DNA of 64,000 nucleotides from Actinomycetospora soli (GTDB lineage Bacteria; Actinomycetota; Actinomycetes; Mycobacteriales; Pseudonocardiaceae). The notes under the pieces are model-generated. The model was given only the letters and a program-made list of their open reading frames with translations. It ran no database searches and was not told the origin of the DNA. The position numbers and the translations under genes are program-made. This document shows positions 1 through 8,426 of the stretch, piece by piece. Location: assembly GCF_021026295.1 (NCBI RefSeq), contig NZ_JAJNDA010000009.1:1-64000 (forward strand), written 5' to 3'. Position 1 is the first letter of the stretch, and every line of letters begins with the position of its first letter.

Positions 1-1235
1 CGGTCGAGCAGGCCGGACGACGGACCGGAGCCGCGGGACGTCGTGGAACCGCCGGTCGCCAGGGTCGACGTCGCCGCCGCGGCGACCGCCGCGTTGGCCA
101 CGCCGGCGGAGGCGGCGGACGTGCTCGCGGCGCGTCGGGGGGCCGCGGCGCGGGGGGCGACCGCGAGGACCGCGCCGACCGCGATCGCGGTCTTCGGGTC
201 CGCGTCCACGGCGACCGGACGGCCGAGCTCCTCGGAGACCATCTGCGCCACGAGCGGGATGCGCGAGGAGCCCCCGACGAGCAGGACGGCCTGCAGGTCG
301 TCGGCGGACAGACCGGCGGAGGCGACGGTGCGGGTCAGCGCGGCCACGGTGTGGTCGAGCGAGCCGCGGATCATCGCCTCGAACTCGCGGCGGGTGAGCC
401 GGACGTTGGTGCGGACCGTGGGCAGCAGGACCGGGATGGTCACCTCGGTGTCGGAGGAGAGCGCCTCCTTGGCCTCGACGCACTCCTGCCGCAGGCGGGT
501 GATCGCGGAGACGACGTCCGGGTCCTCGGGGTCGAGCTCGTCGAACGCGGCGCCGACCCCGGCCCGGGCGTGGTCGAACACGCGGTCGTCGAAGTCGACG
601 CCGCCCAGCTGCTCGATGCCCTCCGGGGCGCCCGGCAGCTCGAAGCCGTCGGCGGTCTTCCGGACGACGGCGGAGTCGAAGGTGCCGCCGCCGAGGTCGT
701 ACACGGCGACCGCGCCACCGGTCCCGACGTGCTCCTTCGCGGCGTACGCGACCGCGGCGGCCTGGGGCTCGGGGAGGAACGTGGTGGCCGGCAGCCCGAC
801 CTCGCGCAGGGCCGTGGCCAGCAGCTCGCGCTTGTGCCCGCCCCAGCTCGCGGGGTGCGTCACCGCGACGGTCTCGGCCGGCCCGCCCTCCCGCTCGGCG
901 ACCTTGTCGGTGACCCAGCGGGCCATCCGCGCGGCGAGCTCCTGGGCGGTGTGCACGGCGTCGCCGACGACGAGCGGGACGTCGTCCCCGATCCGGCGCT
1001 TGAACTGGCGGACGACCCGCTCCGGCTCGGTCCGGGCCCGACGCTCGGCGGACTCGCCCACCAGCACCGTGCCGTCCGGGGCGAGGTAGAGCACCGACGA
1101 CACCGACGCCGACCGGCTCCCGAGCGCGACGATCTCGGGCTCGCCCCAGGCGGACCCGCCCGCGGGCCGCGAGACGGCGGCCGCGGTGTAGGTCGTGCCC
1201 AGGTCGATGCCGAGCCGGTAGCGCGGGCTGCTCAT
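1..1235 (-). CDS. Hsp70-family ATPase (DnaK-like), 3' end outside window
   Basis: Hsp70/actin-fold ATPase; 411 codons are visible from ATG at 1235 and the frame stays open to base 1. The three nucleotide-binding signatures are present in order: GIDLGTTYT near residue 9, YDLGGGTFDS near 200 and LLVGGSSRIP near 345, so the nucleotide-binding domain is complete. It is followed by an Ala/Ser/Thr-rich stretch rather than a recognisable substrate-binding domain, although the true C-terminus lies outside the window. It diverges from the IniB-like/dynamin cluster. Known: Hsp70s are ATP-driven chaperones; many actinobacterial paralogues have unrelated C-termini. Inferred: it works with the neighbouring envelope-stress cluster rather than as the housekeeping DnaK, because no grpE or dnaJ is adjacent. 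Confidence 0.88.
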   Translation of the reverse strand, partial: MSSPRYRLGIDLGTTYTAAAVSRPAGGSAWGEPEIVALGSRSASVSSVLYLAPDGTVLVGESAERRARTEPERVVRQFKRRIGDDVPLVVGDAVHTAQELAARMARWVTDKVAEREGGPAETVAVTHPASWGGHKRELLATALREVGLPATTFLPEPQAAAVAYAAKEHVGTGGAVAVYDLGGGTFDSAVVRKTADGFELPGAPEGIEQLGGVDFDDRVFDHARAGVGAAFDELDPEDPDVVSAITRLRQECVEAKEALSSDTEVTIPVLLPTVRTNVRLTRREFEAMIRGSLDHTVAALTRTVASAGLSADDLQAVLLVGGSSRIPLVAQMVSEELGRPVAVDADPKTAIAVGAVLAVAPRAAAPRRAASTSAASAGVANAAVAAAATSTLATGGSTTSRGSGPSSGLLD

Positions 1236-1526
1236 GCCGTCGTCCCCTTCCTCGTGCCGTGCGGTCGTGACCGGCCGAGTATCGCGGGCTCGCGATGGAC
1301 TCAGCGGGGTCGCGACGGGGACTAGGGCCAATCCCCGCATCCGATCGGGTGACGTGCCCCCTCCCACCTATCACCGTGGGTCAGCACACTCCGCACTCGT
1401 TCCCCCTCGGCCGACGGATTCGCCCCGATGGCCCGGGGGCTGCCGATTCCTAGCGTTCTCGTCATCGCCGCACCGGAGGAGACCGGGACGGCCGCCGACC
1501 GGCACCACGACCGAGGAGTGATCCCG
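1236..1526. promoter_or_regulatory. Divergent intergenic region, Hsp70 / IniB-like operon
   Basis: This 291-base gap must hold both divergent promoters. A possible -10 for the rightward operon is TAGCGT at 1451-1456, but no convincing -35 is seen. A good ribosome binding site, GAGGAG at 1513-1518, precedes the ATG at 1527. I see no clear dyad operator. Confidence 0.3.
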
Positions 1527-2606
1527 ATGAGCCAGGCCCCGATCGCCACCAACGAGTCCCAGAACGACCTCGCCGAGGCGTGGGACCGCGTCATCCAGTA
1601 CCTGATGGGCCTCTCGCCCGACGCCCGGGCGGAGGCGCTCGCCAACCCCGGCGACACGCTCGACAACGCCGGCCTCGGCGACGTCGACGGCCCGACCCTG
1701 CAGCAGGCCATCGTCAACTCGGGCAGCTTCAACCGCGAGTACAACATCGGCAACCAGAGCGGCGGCTCGGGTGGCTCCGGCGGCGGGCACGGTGGCGGTG
1801 GGCACGTCGCGCCGCCGCCCCCGCCGAACTGCGACCCGCTCCCGGGCGAGACGCACCACGAGGCCGCCGAGCGGGTCATGAACTACTACATCAACAACAC
1901 CTACACCTCGATCGTCGACCAGTCGACGAACATCGGCGGCAACAACTACGGCGACATCACCAACCGCCAGGTCGCCGGCGACAACAACCAGGTCGGCGAC
2001 GGCAGCACGTTCGGCGACAACCTCGACATCGACGGCGACGACGCCGTGGTCACCACCGGCGACAACAACCAGGTCGCGCCCGGCAACGGCAACGTGCTGA
2101 TCGGCGACAACAACACCCTCGACGACATCACCACCGGGAACGGCAACGCCGTCGGCGACGGCTCCGCGGTGGGCGCAGGCAACGCGACCGGCGACGGCGC
2201 CGTCGCCCTCGGCGGCGGCTCGGTCGGCGGCAACGTCAACACCGGTCAGGGCGCGCAGGTCGGTGACGGCTCGGCCTTCGGGACCGGCTCGGCGGCGGGC
2301 GGCGGCTCGGTGTCCAACAGCGGGGTGCAGGGCAACGGCAACACCACCGGCTTCGGCGACGGCGGGGTCAACAGCGGCTCCATCGACGCCTCGCACGGCG
2401 GCGCGGTCGGCACGGGCAGCGGCCCGGTGACCTCGAACAACACCGAGGACAACGACGGCGTCGACAACGACAACTCGCACAACGACAACTCGACCGACAA
2501 CTCGGACAACTCCGACAACTCGACGAACGACTCCTACAACCAGGACAACGACCAGGACAACGACACCAACAACGTCGACGCCGAGGTCGACGTCTCCGTG
2601 ATCTGA
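1527..2606 (+). CDS. IniB-like protein with Asn/Asp/Gly repeat domain
   Basis: 359 aa from ATG 1527 (GAGGAG 8 bases upstream). Residues about 10-65 resemble the IniB N-terminal domain (a short helical module with the pattern LANPxDTLxxAGLxDV). A Gly/His/Pro-rich linker follows (about 75-105). The rest is low complexity: many short units of the type GDNNQVGDGS, GNGN and GTGS, then a tail made almost only of Asn, Asp, Ser and Thr. No signal peptide or membrane segment is visible. IniB of Mycobacterium tuberculosis is likewise Gly/Asn-rich and lies upstream of iniA and iniC. The repeats could form a beta-solenoid or an unstructured acidic scaffold; function is unknown. It is first in the run leading to the two dynamin-like GTPases. 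Confidence 0.75.
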   Translation: MSQAPIATNESQNDLAEAWDRVIQYLMGLSPDARAEALANPGDTLDNAGLGDVDGPTLQQAIVNSGSFNREYNIGNQSGGSGGSGGGHGGGGHVAPPPPPNCDPLPGETHHEAAERVMNYYINNTYTSIVDQSTNIGGNNYGDITNRQVAGDNNQVGDGSTFGDNLDIDGDDAVVTTGDNNQVAPGNGNVLIGDNNTLDDITTGNGNAVGDGSAVGAGNATGDGAVALGGGSVGGNVNTGQGAQVGDGSAFGTGSAAGGGSVSNSGVQGNGNTTGFGDGGVNSGSIDASHGGAVGTGSGPVTSNNTEDNDGVDNDNSHNDNSTDNSDNSDNSTNDSYNQDNDQDNDTNNVDAEVDVSVI

Positions 2607-2618
2607 CCCCCGTCGTCC

Positions 2619-2650
2619 CCGGCCCGGCCCGCCTCCGCGGGTCGGGCCGG
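2619..2650 (+). terminator. Strong GC hairpin after the first IniB-like gene
   Basis: Arms of 13 bases (2619-2631 and 2638-2650) pair at 12 of 13 positions around a 6-base loop, 12 bases after the stop codon and 38 bases before the next start. No T-run follows. It may be a partial terminator or an mRNA-stabilising 3' stem that sets the first gene apart from the rest of the cluster. Confidence 0.5.
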
Positions 2651-2688
2651 TGCCCGGACCCGGTACGACGACGAGGAGGTGACCACGC

Positions 2689-3447
2689 GTGACGGACACG
2701 GCGCCCGGGGCGGAGAGCCTGCTCGACTGGATGACCGGCCTCGTCGCGGACCCCGTCGCACGGGCGCGGTTCGCCGCCGACCCGCAGCACGAGATCGACG
2801 CGCAGGGCCTCGCCGACCTCGACCCGGCGGACGTCGCGCACTCCATGCCGCTCGTGACCGACACGGTCGCCGCCCGCTTCGACGCGGTCGTCGACCTCCC
2901 CGCCACGCCCGTGCAGCTCGTGGGGGAGAGCGCCGTCGACGCCCTCGCCCGGCACTTCGGCGTGGTCCCGTCCGTCGTGGACGCGGGGGCCGCGCCCGTG
3001 GAGGACGACCTCGACGACTGGACCGAGACCCTCGTCGACGATCTCGCCGGCGCCCCGGACGGGCTCGAGGGGGTCGTCGACGCCGGCCCCGGGATCGACC
3101 TCGACCTCGACGGCACGGGCGACCTCGACGGCGCCCACCACGACCACGACCTCGACGTCATGACCCGCCTCGACGTCGACCACGACCTCGACGGCTCGCA
3201 CGCGGCCGTCGCCGCCGCGGCCCCGACGCTCGCCTTCCTCCCCGGAGCGGGGGCGCCGCCGCCCGGCGCGTCGACGCCGCCCGACGAGCCGGTCGAGCCC
3301 GACGAGCCGGTCGACCTGCACGACCACGCGGCGGACCCGTCGCCCGATCACCCGCCCGAACACCCGGCCGAGGACGAGCTCGACGCCCACCACCCCCTGG
3401 CCGACGACCACCACGGCCTCGATCCCGACCTCGACGTGGCCCCGTGA
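2689..3447 (+). CDS. IniB N-terminal-domain protein with acidic His/Asp-rich tail
   Basis: 252 aa from GTG 2689, with GAGGAGGT at 2673-2680 as ribosome binding site. Residues about 10-60 (LLDWMTGLVADP, then DPQHEIDAQGLADLDPADV) match the pattern of the IniB N-terminal domain: a helical module found at the start of proteins next to dynamin-like GTPases in actinobacteria. The middle is acidic with many D-L-D repeats. The C-terminal half is Pro/Asp/His-rich (PDEPVEPDEPVDLHDHAAD), probably disordered. No signal peptide. Function unknown; the shared domain and gene order suggest that it and the preceding gene are paralogous partners of the IniA/IniC GTPases. Confidence 0.7.
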   Translation: MTDTAPGAESLLDWMTGLVADPVARARFAADPQHEIDAQGLADLDPADVAHSMPLVTDTVAARFDAVVDLPATPVQLVGESAVDALARHFGVVPSVVDAGAAPVEDDLDDWTETLVDDLAGAPDGLEGVVDAGPGIDLDLDGTGDLDGAHHDHDLDVMTRLDVDHDLDGSHAAVAAAAPTLAFLPGAGAPPPGASTPPDEPVEPDEPVDLHDHAADPSPDHPPEHPAEDELDAHHPLADDHHGLDPDLDVAP

Positions 3448-3472
3448 CCGGGCGCTCCAGGAGACGATGACC

Positions 3473-4891
3473 ATGACCACCGCCGGTTCCCCCGTGGACG
3501 ACCCGCTCGGCGAGTCGGGCGACGCCCTGCCCGCGCCGGGCACCGACGAGGGCTGGGCGGCGCTCGCCGCCGAGGCCGCGAGCCACGGCTACCCCGACCC
3601 GCAGTCCTACGTCGCCGCGTACCAGGCGGGCCACGTCAATGTCGGCTTCGCCGGCTACCAGCCGGGCAATCCGCACACCGGGTTCGGGCAGCTCCAGGCC
3701 TACGACCGTGCCGCGGGCGAGGCCGGCGTCCCCCTCGGCGAGTACGCCGAGATGCACACCCCGGAGGCCCTGGCGGCCGCCCGCGGCGAGACGCCCCCGG
3801 GCGTCGACCACCCCTTCACGCCGCCCGCGAACTTCACCGCCGACGGGCACCCGATCGAGTACGGGCCGGACGGGACCGGGATCGTCACCAACGACCACCG
3901 GGAGCTGCCGGACGGCGTCGACCACTACGACCGCTACACCGGCGAACCGCTCGACGCGGAGGGACACATCGTGCCGGGCGTCGCGAACGCCGGGGACGGC
4001 TACGCGTTCTCCAGCGCCCGCGACCAGCGCATCGGGCTCGACGAGCACGGGCGGCTCGACCCGGAGGAGATCGACCGGCTCGAGGCCGGGGCGCGCGAGC
4101 ACGGCCGCGCCACCGTGTCCGACGACATCGCCGCGACCACGCGCCCGTTCCCGGGCCACCCGCTCTCCGACACCGGGGCGTACGCGCGCCCCGTCGTCGG
4201 GCCGGGGCAGCCACCCATCGCCTACTCCGGACCCGACGGCACCTACGTCATCGCCGGCGACGGCATGGTGCTCACCGGGGAGCCGGGCCGCGAGCTGCTC
4301 TATGAGGGCGAGCACGGGTCGGCCGTCGTGGGCGCGGACGGGCGGGTGATCACGACCGACGAGCACGGGCGGATCACGGTGACCGAGCCCGCGGTCGAGT
4401 ACCGGGAGGAGCACCAGGCCTTCCTGCCCGAGGACGACCTCGTCCAGAACATCCTCCACGAGCGCCTCGACGTCGACGACCCCGACTTCCCGCGGGACGC
4501 CGGCCTCGACGACGAGGACCCGCCGGCCGGTGAGGACCACGGGCTCGACGAGGGGTTCGGCCCGGGGGGACCGGCGACCGACGACGCCGGGCCCGCCGCT
4601 CCGGATGCGGACGGCACCTTCGGGCACGGTGCCCCGGACCCGCGGGTCACGACGACCGCGGACGACCTGCGGCCCTCCGACGATCCCGACGACGCGTCCG
4701 GCCCCGGCTCCGGCGCCGACCCCGACCCGCGGGACGAGGACCTGTCGTCGGGCGCGGACCACGACCTCGACACCGCCGGGCACCACGGGTCGGGCGAGGA
4801 CGGCTCGGACCACGGCTCGGACGGGGGTCCGGACGACAGCTCCGACCACGACTCCGACCACGGCGCCGACGCCCAGCTCGACCCCGCCTGA
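3473..4891 (+). CDS. Unknown acidic protein of the IniB/dynamin cluster
   Basis: 472 aa from ATG 3473; a second ATG at 3467 is possible, but AGGAG (3459-3463) lies 9 bases from 3473 and only 3 from 3467, so 3473 is preferred. I do not recognise the family. Residues about 1-330 look folded: an N-terminal segment with GYPDPQSYVAAYQAGH, then several GxDGRV/GEHGxxV-type turns reminiscent of short beta repeats. The last 130 residues are Asp/Gly/Ser/His-rich and very acidic (DDSSDHDSDHGAD), like the tails of the two preceding proteins. No membrane segment is seen. Stop at 4891 is 37 bases before iniA, so it is very likely in the same operon. The shared acidic tails suggest a common property, such as charge-driven assembly or cation binding. 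Confidence 0.6.
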   Translation: MTTAGSPVDDPLGESGDALPAPGTDEGWAALAAEAASHGYPDPQSYVAAYQAGHVNVGFAGYQPGNPHTGFGQLQAYDRAAGEAGVPLGEYAEMHTPEALAAARGETPPGVDHPFTPPANFTADGHPIEYGPDGTGIVTNDHRELPDGVDHYDRYTGEPLDAEGHIVPGVANAGDGYAFSSARDQRIGLDEHGRLDPEEIDRLEAGAREHGRATVSDDIAATTRPFPGHPLSDTGAYARPVVGPGQPPIAYSGPDGTYVIAGDGMVLTGEPGRELLYEGEHGSAVVGADGRVITTDEHGRITVTEPAVEYREEHQAFLPEDDLVQNILHERLDVDDPDFPRDAGLDDEDPPAGEDHGLDEGFGPGGPATDDAGPAAPDADGTFGHGAPDPRVTTTADDLRPSDDPDDASGPGSGADPDPRDEDLSSGADHDLDTAGHHGSGEDGSDHGSDGGPDDSSDHDSDHGADAQLDPA

Positions 4892-4928
4892 CCGACCTGC
4901 CCCGACCAGCCCCCGGAGGGAGACGACG

Positions 4929-6758
4929 GTGGCGGAGACGAACCGCTCGCTCGCGTTGATCGACCTGGCGCTCCAGGCCACCGAGGCCTACGACCGCCCC
5001 GACCTGTCCGAGCGGCTGCGCGCCACCCGCCGTCGTATCGCCGACCCCGACATCCGGGTGCTGATCGTCGGGGAGTTCAAGCAGGGCAAGAGCGCGCTGG
5101 TGAACGCCCTGGTCAACGCGGAGATCTGCCCCGTCGACGACGACATCTCGACCGCGGTGACGACCGTCGTGAAGTACACGAGCGGGCAGCCGTCGGTGAC
5201 GGTGGTGCGCGAGCAGGCCGTCGACGGGCAGGGCGAGTCGCGGGAGGAACGCACCGACGTCGACCTCGGCGACATCCGCCGCTACGTCTCGGAGGCCGGC
5301 AATCCCGGCAACCGGGAGAACGTCAGCTACGTCGAGGTGCGGCTGCCGCGGCGGGTGCTCTCGACCGGCCTCGTCGTCGTCGACACCCCGGGCGTCGGCG
5401 GCCTCGGCTCGGCGCACGGGCAGATGACGATGGGGGCCCTCCCGACGGCGGACGCGGTGCTGCTGATCTCGGACGCCGCGCAGGAGTACACGGCGCCCGA
5501 GCTGCGGTTCCTGTCCCAGGCGATGGCGCTGTGCCCGAACGTGGCGTGCGTGCTGACGAAGACCGACCTGTACCCGGAGTGGCGGCGGATCGCCGAGCTC
5601 GACCGCGGGCACCTGACCCGCGCCGGGATCGCCGCGGAGCTGCTGCCGACGTCCTCGGTCCTGCGCCAGGTCGCCGCGCGGACCAACGACGCCGCGCTCA
5701 ACGAGGAGGCCGGGTTCAAGGCCCTGGTCGGCTACCTGCGCGACCGCGTCACCAAGCAGGCCGAGGTCATGGACCGGCGCTCGGCCTCCCGGGACGTGCA
5801 GTCCGCCGTCGAGCAGATGTCGCAGAAGATGCGCACCGAGCTGGAGGCGCAGCAGGACCCGGGGAACGCGGAGCTGCTGATCGCGCGGCTCAAGGAGGCC
5901 CAGGAGCGCGCGGAGAACCTCAAGAAGCGCTCCGCGCGCTGGCAGCTGACCCTCAACGACGGCTTCGGGGACCTGACGTCGGACATCGAGTACGACCTGC
6001 GCGACCGCATGCGGTCGATCCAGAAGGAGGCCGAGGAACGCATCGACGAGAGCGATCCGGCCGAGATCTGGGACCAGTTCGCCGACTGGGTGCACACCGG
6101 CGTCGCCGCCGCGGCGTCGACGAACTTCGTGTGGGCCTCGCAGCGCGCGCGGCACCTGGCCGGGCAGGTGGCCGACCACTTCGTCGCGGGCGGCCAGGCG
6201 GCCCTGCCGGACGTCGACCGCATCTCCTCCCGCGGGCTCGGCGGGCAGGTCAACCCGATGGTCCGCCCGGACATGGAGCGCTACCGCTTCGGGCAGAAGC
6301 TCTTCACCGGCATCCGCGGCGGCTACGGCGGCATGCTCATGGCCGGCATGGCGACCTCGTTGGCCGGCCTCGCGATGATCAACCCGATCTCCGGGGGCGT
6401 CGCGCTCGTCCTCGGGGTGAAGGGCGTCAAGGAGGAGAAGGCGCGCCTGCTCGCGAAGCGTCGCAACGACGCCAAGACCGCGGTGCGCAAGCACGTCGAC
6501 GACGTGTCCTTCCAGGTCGGGAAGGACTCGCGCGACATGCTGCGCATCGTCCAGCGCACGCTGCGCGACCACTTCCAGGAACTCGCCCAGGAACTGACCA
6601 CGTCGATGGCGGAGTCGGTCAAGTCGGCGCAGGAGGCCGTCCGGACGGTCACGACCGACCGGGAGCGACGCATCGCGGACCTCGAGGCGGAGCTCGGCCG
6701 GTTGGCCGCCCTCGAGACGCAGGCGCGTGAGCTCGTTGCGGGGGACCCTCAGCGATGA
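4929..6758 (+). CDS. iniA: Dynamin-like GTPase, IniA homologue
   Basis: 609 aa from GTG 4929 (GGAGGG at 4915-4920). Walker A/G1 is GEFKQGKS at residues 48-55, G3 is DTPGVGG, and G4 is TKTD. A helical region follows, then a hydrophobic, Gly-rich segment (about 461-495: MLMAGMATSLAGLAMI and neighbours) that fits a membrane-inserting paddle, then a C-terminal coiled-coil with many Glu/Arg. Length and layout match mycobacterial IniA (about 640 aa), a bacterial dynamin-like protein induced by cell-wall inhibitors and linked to membrane remodelling. It overlaps the next gene by 4 bases, so the two GTPases are translationally coupled. Confidence 0.85.
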   Translation: MAETNRSLALIDLALQATEAYDRPDLSERLRATRRRIADPDIRVLIVGEFKQGKSALVNALVNAEICPVDDDISTAVTTVVKYTSGQPSVTVVREQAVDGQGESREERTDVDLGDIRRYVSEAGNPGNRENVSYVEVRLPRRVLSTGLVVVDTPGVGGLGSAHGQMTMGALPTADAVLLISDAAQEYTAPELRFLSQAMALCPNVACVLTKTDLYPEWRRIAELDRGHLTRAGIAAELLPTSSVLRQVAARTNDAALNEEAGFKALVGYLRDRVTKQAEVMDRRSASRDVQSAVEQMSQKMRTELEAQQDPGNAELLIARLKEAQERAENLKKRSARWQLTLNDGFGDLTSDIEYDLRDRMRSIQKEAEERIDESDPAEIWDQFADWVHTGVAAAASTNFVWASQRARHLAGQVADHFVAGGQAALPDVDRISSRGLGGQVNPMVRPDMERYRFGQKLFTGIRGGYGGMLMAGMATSLAGLAMINPISGGVALVLGVKGVKEEKARLLAKRRNDAKTAVRKHVDDVSFQVGKDSRDMLRIVQRTLRDHFQELAQELTTSMAESVKSAQEAVRTVTTDRERRIADLEAELGRLAALETQARELVAGDPQR

Positions 6759-8278
6759 CGACGACCGCGCCCCGACAGAACCTCGGCTCGCGGGCCCGCT
6801 CGCTGCTGCGGGCGGCCCTCGACGAGTACGGGGACAGCCCGCGGGCGGCCGGCTGGCTGCGGCACCACCTCGACCGGTTCGACGAACCGCTGCGCCTCGC
6901 GATCGCCGGGAAGGTCAAGGCCGGCAAGTCGACGCTGCTCAACGCCCTCGTCGGGGAGGAGATCGCGGCGACCGACGCGGGGGAGTGCACGCGGGTCGTC
7001 ACCTGGTACTCCGACGGCCCCAGCCCGCGGATCGTCCTGCACCCGCGGCGCGGGGAGCCGCGCCCGCTGCGCACCCACCGCGACGAGCACGGCGGTCTCG
7101 TCATCGACCTCGACGGCACCGACCCCGAGACCGTCGACCGGCTGATGGTGGACTGGCCGTCGGCGGGACTGCGGACGACCGCGCTGATCGACACGCCCGG
7201 CATCGCCTCGCTGACCGTCGACGCGGCGGGCCGGGCGGGGGAGTTCCTCACCCCCGAGGACGCGCCGGGGCAGGCCGACGCCGTGCTCTACCTGATGCGC
7301 CACCTGCACGCGGCCGACGCCCGGTTCCTCGAGTCGTTCCACGACCGGCACGTCGCCCGCGCGACCCCGGTGAACACGGTCGCCGTCCTGTCCCGGGCCG
7401 ACGAGATCGGGTCCGGCCGGCTCGACGCGCTGATCTCCGCGCGGCGGATCGCGGGTCGGTACCGCACCGACGAGAAGCTCTCGACCCTCTGCCAGACCGT
7501 CGTCGCCGTGGCCGGGCTCCTCGCGCTGACCGGACGGACCCTGCGGCAGGACGAGTACCTCGCGCTGCGTGCGCTCGCCGGGGTCGATCCCGACGTCACC
7601 GAGGCGATGCTGCTGTCGGCCGACCGCTTCGTCGCGCCCCCGCCCTCGGTGGTCGCGGCCCTGCCCGACGACGTCGGCGGCGCGGGCCGGGCGGCCCTGC
7701 TCGGCCGGCTCGGGCTGTTCGGCATCCGGACGTCGCTCGCCCTGCTCCGTCAGGGGACCGACGCGGGGGCGCCCCCGGACGCGGCCGCCCTGGCCGCCGA
7801 ACTGGTGCGGCGCAGCGGTCTCGACGAGCTGCGGGAGGTGCTGGCGACCCAGTTCGCCGAGCGGCGGGACCTCTTGAAGGCCCGGTCGGCGCTGCTCGCC
7901 GTCGAGCTGGTGCTGCGGCGCGAGCCGCGGCCCGCGGCGACGGCGTTGGCGACCGAGGTCGAGCGGGTGTTCGCGAGCGGCCACGAGTTCGCCGAGCTCC
8001 GGCTGCTGGCGGCGCTGCGCTCGCGGGCGGTGGGCCTGCCGCCCGAGGTGCGGGACGAGGCCGAGCGCCTCGTCGGGGGCGCCGGGACGCGGACCGCGGT
8101 GCGCCTGGGGCTCGACCCGGAGGCCGACGCGGCCACGGCCCGGGCCGCGGCCGTCGAGGCCCTGCAGCGGTGGCGCAGGCGGGCGACCTCGCCGTTGTCG
8201 GACCGGACGACGACCGACGCGTGCGGCGTCGTCGTGCGAAGCATCGAGGGCATGCTGGTGTCGCTCACGAGCACCTGA
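6755..8278 (+). CDS. iniC: Dynamin-like GTPase, IniC homologue
   Basis: 507 aa, ATG overlapping the iniA stop. Walker A is GKVKAGKS at residues 52-59, G3 is DTPGIAS, and the G4 position reads SRAD rather than the canonical (N/T)KxD, so nucleotide specificity may be relaxed. M. tuberculosis IniC is about 493 aa and likewise follows iniA. The C-terminal half is helical and lacks the long Gly-rich hydrophobic stretch of its partner, so membrane insertion may depend on the IniA-like protein. Directly after the stop is a short palindrome, CACTCG-AA-CGAGTG (8279-8292), probably too tight a loop to be a terminator. Confidence 0.83.
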   Translation: MTTTAPRQNLGSRARSLLRAALDEYGDSPRAAGWLRHHLDRFDEPLRLAIAGKVKAGKSTLLNALVGEEIAATDAGECTRVVTWYSDGPSPRIVLHPRRGEPRPLRTHRDEHGGLVIDLDGTDPETVDRLMVDWPSAGLRTTALIDTPGIASLTVDAAGRAGEFLTPEDAPGQADAVLYLMRHLHAADARFLESFHDRHVARATPVNTVAVLSRADEIGSGRLDALISARRIAGRYRTDEKLSTLCQTVVAVAGLLALTGRTLRQDEYLALRALAGVDPDVTEAMLLSADRFVAPPPSVVAALPDDVGGAGRAALLGRLGLFGIRTSLALLRQGTDAGAPPDAAALAAELVRRSGLDELREVLATQFAERRDLLKARSALLAVELVLRREPRPAATALATEVERVFASGHEFAELRLLAALRSRAVGLPPEVRDEAERLVGGAGTRTAVRLGLDPEADAATARAAAVEALQRWRRRATSPLSDRTTTDACGVVVRSIEGMLVSLTST

Positions 8279-8426
8279 CACTCGAACGAGTGGTGCTTAC
8301 GGACGCAGAGTCAGTGCACCGATCGGAGTATCAGGAGCGCCATACGGACGCGCCGTTGTCGGTGGTGGACAGCGCGCGGCCGGATCGTCTCCCCGGCCGG
8401 GCGGCCCCTCGGACAACGGAGGCACT

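Noticed and set aside
1946-2606. Repeats in the IniB-like gene as a CRISPR or tandem-repeat array
   Set aside because: Units are irregular, in frame and coding; there are no constant-length spacers.
4647-6572. A 641-codon minus-strand frame antisense to iniA
   Set aside because: Shadow of the GTPase gene; no recognisable domain.
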